13,032 nucleotides of DNA from Bryobacteraceae bacterium. Its GTDB lineage: Bacteria > Acidobacteriota > Terriglobia > Bryobacterales > Bryobacteraceae. The stretch covers positions 1-13,032 of the forward strand of contig JANXXV010000182.1 in the NCBI GenBank assembly GCA_025350445.1. The letters are read 5' to 3'. A program made the position numbers and the translations under genes. Positions 8,388 to 13,032 of this stretch are shown here, in pieces; the first letter of the stretch is position 1, and every line of letters begins with the position of its first letter. The notes beneath the pieces were generated by a model. That model did no database searches. It was not told where the DNA came from and was given only the letters and a program-made list of their open reading frames with translations.

Positions 8388-8573
8388 TTATGGTCGCGGA
8401 ATCTGGAGATCGTCGCAGATTTTGCAGGCCAGAAAATCGTTCACTTCACGGTGCCGCGGAACCGCAGAAGATCTCTGCGCCTTTCGGTTTACGTATACAG
8501 TATGGTTGCCGCCTTGGCGGTGAAGCAAGCAGCCACACCGTTCCAGATGCCGGACGAGATCGGTGAGTTTCAC
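8388..8573 (-). CDS. hicA: HicA-family toxin (mRNA interferase)
   Basis: The 61-aa product starts at GTG (complement of 8571-8573) and reads MKLTDLVRHLERCGC, then GGNHTVYVN, SSAVPRHREV and a KICDDLQIP ending. This is the full length and motif order of the HicA double-stranded RNA-binding fold. The His of GGNH (H24) is the expected catalytic residue. HicA toxins cleave mRNA and tmRNA during translation and are neutralised by HicB. The GTG overlaps the TGA of hicB by four bases (GTGA), so translation is coupled, with the antitoxin made first. A longer open frame extends upstream to 8810, but it has no family resemblance before the GTG. The two Cys near the N-terminus and the Cys in FLACKIC are unremarkable variants. 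The gene converges with the AAA ATPase gene. Confidence 0.85.
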   Translation of the reverse strand: MKLTDLVRHLERCGCLLHRQGGNHTVYVNRKAQRSSAVPRHREVNDFLACKICDDLQIPRP

Positions 8574-8788
8574 GCGGCGGGCAGGATTAGAGTTTCCCGA
8601 ATGACCTCGGCACCCTTCAGCGACTGCTCGGACAACTCTCGGTTTGCATCCAAGATCATCGTGACGGCCTCCTCCAGATTCGCGCGCGCTTCTTCCAGCG
8701 TTTCGCCTTGTGTGTTCGCGCCAGGTAGTTCTTCGACGAACGCGACATAGCCTTCGGGTACTTTCATGTAGACAGCCGTCAGTCTCAT
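8570..8788 (-). CDS. hicB: HicB-family antitoxin
   Basis: The product from the chosen ATG (complement of 8786-8788) has 72 residues, MRLTAVYMKVPEGYVAFVEE followed by LPGANTQGETLEEARANLEE and an amphipathic helix. This is a partial RNase H-like HicB fold; the PGANTQGETLEEA block is diagnostic. HicB binds and inhibits HicA and often represses its own promoter, but no separate C-terminal ribbon-helix-helix or HTH domain is present here. Two other in-frame starts exist, ATG at 8797 and TTG at 8806; none has a good Shine-Dalgarno sequence. I chose 8788 because remembered HicB proteins begin near this MRLTAVY motif. If the TATGAT at 8806-8811 is a real -10, transcription would begin almost on the 8797 ATG, making that start leaderless. 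The pair hicB-hicA is complete and looks intact. Confidence 0.85.
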   Translation of the reverse strand: MRLTAVYMKVPEGYVAFVEELPGANTQGETLEEARANLEEAVTMILDANRELSEQSLKGAEVIRETLILPAA

Positions 8789-8805
8789 CTGCGCCATACG
8801 CTGCA

Positions 8806-8814
8806 ATCATACCA
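8806..8814 (-). promoter_or_regulatory. Possible extended -10 promoter of hicBA
   Basis: Read on the minus strand, the sequence TGGTATGAT (complement of 8806-8814) matches an extended -10 element (TGn followed by TATGAT). No convincing -35 box lies about 17 bases upstream. A start point 6-7 bases downstream would fall at about 8798-8800, just before the hicB ATG at 8797, so the message would have almost no leader. This is a pattern match only. Confidence 0.3.
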
Positions 8815-9101
8815 AGACACCGCTGTTCGGGCCGCCCGTGATTTGATCATTACCGAACCAGTCGGCGTCAAGGATTGCTGACGAACCAGCGACCTGGAAA
8901 CTCTCATCTGTCCATACGTGGCCCTAAGCTAACTAACCACGCTCGGGCCAGGCCGCAAACGCAGAAGGCCATCAGCGCAATTGCGCTGCCCGTTCCTTCG
9001 CGTGCACCTATAGGGTGCGAAATGGTGCTGTGAGAACGGCAACCCAGATGGTGCGGCAAAGCGTTGGTTAGTCGGCAAACGTCGCCGTAAAAGTTCGAAC
9101 T
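8815..9101. other. Gene-poor stretch with palindromes
   Basis: I recognise no gene here. The minus-strand open frame across 8904-9242 has no recognisable motif and overlaps the better candidate at 9102. The stretch holds a perfect 16-bp palindrome CAGCGCAATTGCGCTG at 8973-8988, an inverted repeat GCACC/GGTGC at 9004-9008 and 9014-9018, and a perfect 14-bp palindrome AAAGTTCGAACTTT at 9090-9103. An imperfect inverted pair, ACTAACCACGC near 8932-8942 and GCGTTGGTTAGT at 9061-9072, brackets about 140 bases. The octamer CGAACCAG occurs twice around 8853-8889. This may be the remains of a small mobile element or simply accessory junk DNA. Confidence 0.4.
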
Positions 9102-9385
9102 TTGGCGAAGACCCGCAAGCTCAGCACTAATTGGATACTGGTAGAACTCATCGAGAATCGGCGCAATCTCTCGAAAGGCATCCGTCAGCACTTGATAGAC
9201 CGGATGCGCGCCCGGGAGATCAGCATAGCCGACCTCAATCACCGTCGTCTCTGGATCGAATCAAGACCAGAAGTGCCGGATGGCGACTCGTACAAGGACC
9301 TTGGCTCATTCAAGATCTGCGGCCAGGGGCCCTTTCCAAAAACGTTCCTGCTTCGCGGCAAGCCGCCAAGGACGATGCTCTCTAG
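9102..9385 (+). pseudogene. Small hypothetical protein gene, apparently frameshifted near its end
   Basis: The frame from TTG at 9102 gives a coherent soluble sequence, including NWILVELIENRRNLSKGIRQ, LNHRRLWIESRPEVPDGDSY and GSFKICGQGPFPKTFLLRG, that reads like a real small protein of about 95 residues. I do not recognise a named family. After RG at 9354-9359 the frame runs on as an unlikely tail (KPPRTMLSRQ...) and overlaps the next gene to 9434. One extra base after 9359 would restore RGQAAKDDAL followed by TAG at 9383-9385, a more natural short ending that leaves the next gene free. This suggests a one-base deletion, or a sequencing error in CGGC(C)AAGCC. There is no ATG start: the frame is closed by TAG at 9069-9071, so either TTG is used or the N-terminus is also lost. 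Confidence 0.45.
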
Positions 9386-9394
9386 ACAACCCGA

Positions 9395-9402
9395 TATACA
9401 AT
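9395..9402 (+). promoter_or_regulatory. Possible -10 element of the cupin isomerase-like gene
   Basis: The AT-rich sequence TATACAAT lies 14-21 bases before the ATG at 9416 in otherwise GC-rich DNA and contains two overlapping -10-like hexamers (TATACA and TACAAT). No clear -35 box and no Shine-Dalgarno sequence were seen, so the leader would be only a few bases long. This is a pattern match only. Confidence 0.3.
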
Positions 9403-9415
9403 CGTTAAAACACCC

Positions 9416-10627
9416 ATGTCGAACACATCGCTAATCCGCGACACTCTGAACGCTAACGAAGGCCTCGTCCGCCTCGCCCCCTGCTGGGTTCCCCGTTCTT
9501 TCCTCATGCCCGGAGGCCGCCTGAAACTCGACCCCCGCGACCTCTACGCCCTGGGCGCGCACCGCGGCGGCATCGATGAACGCTGGTTCTCGTCCACCAC
9601 CAACGCCGCCAACGGCCCCGGCACGCCGCACGACGAAGGCCTCAGCTATATGGACCTCAACGGCGCCAAGGTCCTGCTGAAAGAAGCCATCGACACCATC
9701 GGCGATGAGTTCCTGGGCGCCGATGTCATGCGCCAGCGCGGCGGCTGGAATCTGCTCTGCAAATTCTTCGACAACCTCGGCCCCATCCCGCACCACATGC
9801 ATCAGAGCGACGAGTTCGCCAAGCGCGTGGGCCGCAACGGCAAGCCCGAAGCATACTACTTTCCGCCGCAATACAACTTCAAGGACAACAATTTCCCCTA
9901 CACGTTCATGGGCCTGGAACCCGGCACTACGAAGGACGATGTAATCCAGTGCCTCAAGCGCTGGAATCAGGGCGACAACGGCATCCTATATCTCTCGAAG
10001 GCATACAAGCTCAAGCCCGGCAGCGGGTGGCAAATCAATGCCGGAATCCTGCACGCCCCGGGTTCCCTGGTCACCTACGAGCCGCAAGTGAATTCCGATG
10101 TCTTCGGCATGTTCCAATCCATGGTGGAAGGCCGCCATGTGCCGTGGGATCTTCTCGTCAAGGACGTGCCGCCGGAACATCACCAGGACCTGGACTACAT
10201 CATGAGCATGCTGGATTGGGAAGCAAACGTCGACCCCGAATTCGGCGAGCACAACTTGTTCCACCCCACGCCAGTGCGGGGCGAAGCTGAGATGTACGCG
10301 GAGGGCTACTCGGAAAAATGGGTGGTCTATTCCACCGGCCACTATTCCGCCAAGGAACTCACGGTGGCGCCCGGCCGCTCAGTAACCGTGAAAGACGCCG
10401 CAGCCTACGGCCTGATCGTAGTCCAGGGCTGGGGCTCCATCGGCAGGATGGAAGTGGAAACGCCGTCGCTGATCCGCTATGGCCAGCTCACCAAAGACGA
10501 ACTCTTCGTAACCGCCGCAGCCGCCGCGCGCGGCGTCACCGTCACCAATCGCAGCGACAAGGAGAACCTGGTAATGCTGAAACACTTCGGCCCGGGCAAT
10601 CCCGACGCGGCGCAGTTTATCCGCTAA
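9416..10627 (+). CDS. Cupin-fold protein of the mannose-6-phosphate isomerase class I (ManA) type
   Basis: The 403-aa product carries a type I phosphomannose isomerase-like metal site: HHMHQ at 126-130 supplies the HxH pair, E145 lies in GKPEAYYF, and H213 lies in NAGILHAPGSLVTYEPQ, a block close to the ManA 'P/A-G-x-x-H-A' and 'YExQ-x-SD' motifs. A second cupin-like barrel fills the C-terminal part (about 300-400, with VAPGRSVTVKDAAAYGLIVV). ManA enzymes interconvert mannose-6-phosphate and fructose-6-phosphate using zinc. However, this protein has a long N-terminal extension and several insertions, so its real substrate could be another sugar or sugar phosphate. It is a monocistronic cytoplasmic protein without a signal peptide. 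Codon use is GC-rich and host-like. The start is the first ATG; there is no good ribosome binding site. I am confident of the fold, less so of the reaction. Confidence 0.75.
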   Translation: MSNTSLIRDTLNANEGLVRLAPCWVPRSFLMPGGRLKLDPRDLYALGAHRGGIDERWFSSTTNAANGPGTPHDEGLSYMDLNGAKVLLKEAIDTIGDEFLGADVMRQRGGWNLLCKFFDNLGPIPHHMHQSDEFAKRVGRNGKPEAYYFPPQYNFKDNNFPYTFMGLEPGTTKDDVIQCLKRWNQGDNGILYLSKAYKLKPGSGWQINAGILHAPGSLVTYEPQVNSDVFGMFQSMVEGRHVPWDLLVKDVPPEHHQDLDYIMSMLDWEANVDPEFGEHNLFHPTPVRGEAEMYAEGYSEKWVVYSTGHYSAKELTVAPGRSVTVKDAAAYGLIVVQGWGSIGRMEVETPSLIRYGQLTKDELFVTAAAAARGVTVTNRSDKENLVMLKHFGPGNPDAAQFIR

Positions 10628-10637
10628 TTAGGGCGAC

Positions 10638-10663
10638 CGGCGGCCTCCGGCATCGGGCCGCCG
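10638..10663. terminator. Hairpin between convergent genes
   Basis: A perfect 8-bp stem, CGGCGGCC at 10638-10645 and GGCCGCCG at 10656-10663, encloses a 10-base loop. It lies 10 bases after the stop of the cupin gene and about 20 bases beyond the stop of the convergent secreted-protein gene. There is no U-tract on either side, so it is not a canonical intrinsic terminator. It may still act as a bidirectional transcript-end structure. Confidence 0.4.
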
Positions 10664-10683
10664 ACTTCCCCAAAGCAGAGCGG

Positions 10684-11172
10684 TTACTCGACTTTTACGC
10701 CGATACTGGTCGACGCGCTACCCGAATCGACTACGAAGCGCACTTCCTTTCCCTGTCTGACCGCGACGAAGTGAATTCTTACAGGCGAAAATGGACTCCC
10801 GGGAATGTTAATCGTTAATGTTCCAGTGCAATTCGGATTGACTGTATAAGGCCCGCTGCCGAACGTCCATTCCATAGGTGGCGGGTTGCCGTTCACAACG
10901 ACGTGGTCCACCTGACTGTAATTCCCTTTGCCATCAAAATGGCCCATGGCTACGCCGCGTAACAAGTTAACGGGCGCCCCTGGTATGGCCGGAAATACGC
11001 CTTCGATGCTGAAACCGTAATCGCCCAGAAGGGTTCTGTTCGTGCATTTGGTATCCTCGGTGTCCGCCCACGCCGAGGAACCTGCGAACAGTAGACCGCA
11101 GAGGATCATCATCGGCGTCGCCACCATTGAAACTCGAAAACCTGAAACTCGAAAACCTGACTTCCTTTTCAT
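10684..11172 (-). CDS. Small secreted protein of unknown function
   Basis: The 162-aa product has a basic N-terminus, a hydrophobic core (MVATPMMILCGLLFAG, about 16-31) and a likely cleavage site after SSAWA (about residue 36). The mature part contains KCTNRTLLGDYGFSIEGV, a GVAMGHFDGKGNYS segment and a closing VRFVVDSGSAS strand, which suggests an all-beta secreted domain. I remember similar short proteins as common in Solibacter-type acidobacteria, but their function is not known. The start at 11172 is supported by the strong Shine-Dalgarno sequence AAAGGAG (complement of 11180-11186) seven bases upstream. The codons before the hydrophobic core are a 15-bp tandem duplication giving SGFRVSGFRVS; an internal ATG directly after it (Met16) would give a normal-looking signal peptide without the repeat. 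The gene converges with the cupin gene and diverges from the regulator gene. Confidence 0.8.
   Translation of the reverse strand: MKRKSGFRVSGFRVSMVATPMMILCGLLFAGSSAWADTEDTKCTNRTLLGDYGFSIEGVFPAIPGAPVNLLRGVAMGHFDGKGNYSQVDHVVVNGNPPPMEWTFGSGPYTVNPNCTGTLTINIPGSPFSPVRIHFVAVRQGKEVRFVVDSGSASTSIGVKVE
11129..11158 (-). repeat. 15-bp perfect tandem repeat in the 5' coding end
   Basis: The unit GAAACTCGAAAACCT (plus-strand sense) occurs twice in a row at 11129-11143 and 11144-11158, with two more matching bases after it. Read on the minus strand it encodes the duplicated peptide SGFRV in the n-region of the signal peptide. As the unit is a multiple of three, copy number could vary by slippage without breaking the frame. 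Confidence 0.8.
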
Positions 11173-11184
11173 TTGAAAGCTCCT

Positions 11185-11301
11185 TTACTTGGAATCGCTC
11201 ACATCCACCGTTTCGGTGATCGCGTCCGCGGTGTTCGTGCAGCAGACATAGCCTACCCGCTGCGTGCGCAATGCGACAGTCGCCGTTGTGTGTAATCGGG
11301 A
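11185..11301 (-). pseudogene. Coding-like remnant or short ORF upstream of the secreted protein gene
   Basis: On the minus strand one frame between a TGA (11302-11304) and a TAA (11185-11187) reads TTATVALRTQRVGYVCCTNT then ADAITETVDVSDSK. The composition and mostly G/C third positions look like a genuine protein end, and the other two frames do not. No ATG is present; a TTG at 11269-11271 is the only plausible start. The TAA sits directly before the Shine-Dalgarno sequence of the secreted-protein gene, as in a coupled operon pair. It may be the decayed 3' end of an upstream partner gene, or a leader peptide. I do not recognise a family. Confidence 0.35.
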
Positions 11302-11351
11302 TCATCGGCTGAATCGTTGCAAACGCGGACGTTCCTCGCTGGGATCATCAG

Positions 11352-11360
11352 TGCTATGAT
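11352..11360 (+). promoter_or_regulatory. Possible extended -10 promoter of the winged-helix regulator gene
   Basis: TGCTATGAT fits an extended -10 element and lies 20 bases before the ATG at 11381. A start point near 11367 would leave a short leader that still includes the Shine-Dalgarno-like AGAGGA at 11371-11376. No good -35 box is visible. ATCAT at 11344-11348 and ATGAT at 11356-11360 form a small inverted repeat over the element. A 9-bp direct repeat GGGATCATC occurs at 11298-11306 and 11341-11349. Confidence 0.4.
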
Positions 11361-11380
11361 GGCGTCACCCAGAGGACTCA

Positions 11381-13032
11381 ATGCTGCCCCAATCGTCGCG
11401 AGCGCAGAAATTGGCCTTCGGGCCTTTCGAGTTTGACCCTGCGTCTGGGGACTTGCGTAAGCACGGATACAAAGTCAAACTCCCATCACAACCTAGTCAG
11501 GTTCTGGACGCACTGGTGGAGCGGCCCGGGGATCTGGTGCCCCGTGAAGATCTTCGCAACCGCCTGTGGCCCGGAGCTACCGCGGGTGACTTCGAACATG
11601 GGCTCAACGCCGCGGTCAACAAGCTCCGGCAGGCGCTCGGCGATGCGGCCGATCAACCGCGCTATGTAGAAACGCTGCCTGGCCGCGGATACCGCTTCGT
11701 GGCGCCGGTGTATCCGGTGGGCGGAGCCATTCTGGAACTTGTGCCGGCCGCCGCGACATCGGAACCAAGGCCGCAGCCGAAGCGGCGCGGACTCCCGCCG
11801 TGGAGCTGGGCTGTAGCCGGGATGATCGTACTTCTCGCCGGCGCCTTGTGGATGGCCCTCCACCGTTCCCCTGTTCCGCAATTGAAGGCGACTCAGTTTC
11901 TGGTGACTCCGCCAAAGGGCTACTACCTGGAAGGAGGCGGTGTCCGCCAGTCGTTCGCGCTGTCGCCGGACGGCGGGCGGATTGCCTTTACGGCAAAAGA
12001 CGCGAGCGGCTCGTTTCGCCTTTTCCTGCGTGACTTCTCGGAACTGGAGTCCCGTCCGGTTGCCGACGGCGAAGGAGCCTATTCGGTAGTCTGGACCTCC
12101 GACGGCCGGGCGTTACTCTTTACCGCGAACGGCAAACTCCGCCGTATCGAGGTAAACGGAGCTACAAGTCAGGTACTCTCAGACAACATTCCGTACTTTT
12201 CCTCCGCGATTCCCTTTGGCCAGGACCGCCTGCTCGTCTCGAACCATCGCAATTCGGGCGTGATGCCTACATCCGGCGGAACGCCGCAGCCCCTTGACCG
12301 GCTGTATTCCTGGGCGCAAATGCTGCCCGGCGGGCAGGAGTTTCTATACACCTTTTACGATCCACAGCTCGCTTCCTTTCGTGCTCGCATCGCCACGACT
12401 GGTGAAAATGAGGCAGGTCTCGAGGTCGCTCAGGCCGATTCGCGCGTCCAGTACACGGGTTCGCTCCGCTCCGATGGCGGGTATCTGGTCTACCTGCGGT
12501 CCGGAACGCTGCTCGCGCAACCGTTCGATCTCTCCAGGCGCCGTGTCACCGCGGAACCGAAGTCCATCGCCCGCCACGTCTCTTCCTTTGGTTCTACCGG
12601 AGCCGCCGACTTCTCGGTTTCGCGAACCGGCGTACTTGCTTATCAGTCTTACGTCAACCGCTCGCAGTTCATCTGGGTGGACCGGACCGGCAAACGGCTT
12701 TCCACTGCCAGCCCATCTGAGATTAACGCCAGCTATGTGCGTCTCTCGCCTGACGGCCGCTGGCTTGCCGCCGCGCCGTTCGACATTGAACGCGGCGTGC
12801 CCGAAATCTGGCTCTACGACGCACTCAGCGGAGCTGGCCGGAAAGTCATCTTCGGACCCGGCATCGGACACGTACCCGTCTGGTCGCCGGACTCCCGCCG
12901 CCTGGTCTATCTCCTCGACCGGAACTGGCCCAGACTTGCTCTGAGCTCGTTTGAAGGAACTCCCGAAAAGGAACCCCTACCCGATACCGGGTTCATGGTC
13001 CCAACCGACTGGTCGCCGGACGGCCGATTCAT
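11381..13032 (+). CDS. Membrane-anchored winged-helix regulator with TolB/PD40-like propeller; 3' end outside window
   Basis: The frame is open from ATG 11381 to the window edge (550 whole codons), so the C-terminus is missing. Residues about 12-110 form an OmpR/CadC-type winged-helix DNA-binding domain: FGPFEFDPASGDLRK, VLDALVERPGDLVPREDLRN, NAAVNKLRQALGD, and the wing YVETLPGRGYRFVAPV. A Pro/Arg-rich linker leads to one membrane helix (about 140-160, PWSWAVAGMIVLLAGALWMA). The rest is an extracytoplasmic beta-propeller with PD40/TolB-like repeats such as LSPDGGRIAFTA, WTSDGRALLFTA, LSPDGRWLAA and WSPDSRRLVYLL. The architecture is frequent in acidobacteria and suggests a one-component sensor that binds DNA from the membrane; its ligand and targets are unknown. 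AGAGGA at 11371-11376 supports the start. The gene diverges from the secreted-protein gene, a possible target. Confidence 0.88.
   Translation, partial: MLPQSSRAQKLAFGPFEFDPASGDLRKHGYKVKLPSQPSQVLDALVERPGDLVPREDLRNRLWPGATAGDFEHGLNAAVNKLRQALGDAADQPRYVETLPGRGYRFVAPVYPVGGAILELVPAAATSEPRPQPKRRGLPPWSWAVAGMIVLLAGALWMALHRSPVPQLKATQFLVTPPKGYYLEGGGVRQSFALSPDGGRIAFTAKDASGSFRLFLRDFSELESRPVADGEGAYSVVWTSDGRALLFTANGKLRRIEVNGATSQVLSDNIPYFSSAIPFGQDRLLVSNHRNSGVMPTSGGTPQPLDRLYSWAQMLPGGQEFLYTFYDPQLASFRARIATTGENEAGLEVAQADSRVQYTGSLRSDGGYLVYLRSGTLLAQPFDLSRRRVTAEPKSIARHVSSFGSTGAADFSVSRTGVLAYQSYVNRSQFIWVDRTGKRLSTASPSEINASYVRLSPDGRWLAAAPFDIERGVPEIWLYDALSGAGRKVIFGPGIGHVPVWSPDSRRLVYLLDRNWPRLALSSFEGTPEKEPLPDTGFMVPTDWSPDGRF

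Noticed and set aside
8268..8750. Plus-strand 160-aa open frame
   Set aside because: It is antisense to the clear hicB-hicA pair and its product has no recognisable motif.
8574..8810. N-terminal extension of HicA to an upstream ATG (140-aa frame)
   Set aside because: The extra residues are the out-of-frame reading of hicB; family resemblance begins exactly at the GTG at 8573.
9090..9103. tRNA T-loop (GTTCGAAC)
   Set aside because: The match is part of a simple palindrome, and no acceptor stem, anticodon arm or D-arm can be assembled around it.
8904..9242. Minus-strand 112-aa open frame
   Set aside because: There is no recognisable motif or ribosome binding site, and it overlaps the more protein-like plus-strand frame at 9102.
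12294..12944. Open frames on both strands within the last gene (216 and 175 aa)
   Set aside because: The continuous frame from 11381 gives a winged-helix, membrane helix and propeller protein, so these are shadows.

Overview
The window looks like chromosomal DNA of a GC-rich Acidobacteriota of the Solibacter/Bryobacter type. This is inferred from gene content alone: a large DUF1549/DUF1553 protein with a CxxCH motif, a cytochrome c-WD40 fusion, a winged-helix (CadC/OmpR-type) DNA-binding domain fused through one membrane helix to a TolB/PD40 propeller, and a small secreted protein with a CTNRTLLGDYGFS-like start to its mature part. No rRNA, tRNA or CRISPR array was seen.

Layout. (1) 1-5833, + strand: a tight three-gene operon. 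A 5'-truncated DUF1549/DUF1553 gene is split by an in-frame TAG at 1080-1082. A c-type cytochrome/seven-blade WD40 protein follows (its ATG directly abuts the previous TAA), then a large secreted protein with PPC and Ig-like domains (ATGA overlap). All three appear exported. They probably act together at the cell envelope, but their biochemical role is unknown. (2) 5834-9415: an accessory segment with different codon habits. It holds a stand-alone 761-aa AAA_13 ATPase with a zinc-hook CPFC motif and a C-terminal region resembling RloC/PrrC anticodon nucleases, a hicBA toxin-antitoxin pair on the minus strand, a palindrome-rich gene-poor stretch, and a small gene that appears to carry a one-base frameshift. 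(3) 9416-10627, +: a cupin protein of the mannose-6-phosphate isomerase class I type. (4) 10684-11172, -: a small secreted protein of unknown function whose N-terminus contains a 15-bp tandem duplication. A coding-like remnant ends just before its ribosome binding site. (5) 11381 to the window end, +: a membrane-anchored winged-helix regulator with a TolB-like propeller, divergent from the secreted protein gene and truncated by the window edge.

Points most worth checking are the RloC-like ATPase with no visible restriction-modification partner, a double-hairpin repeat inserted in frame into the WD40 gene, the in-frame amber codon in an otherwise intact DUF1549/DUF1553 reading frame, and the frameshifted small gene at 9102-9385. 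The last two could be real decay or sequencing errors.
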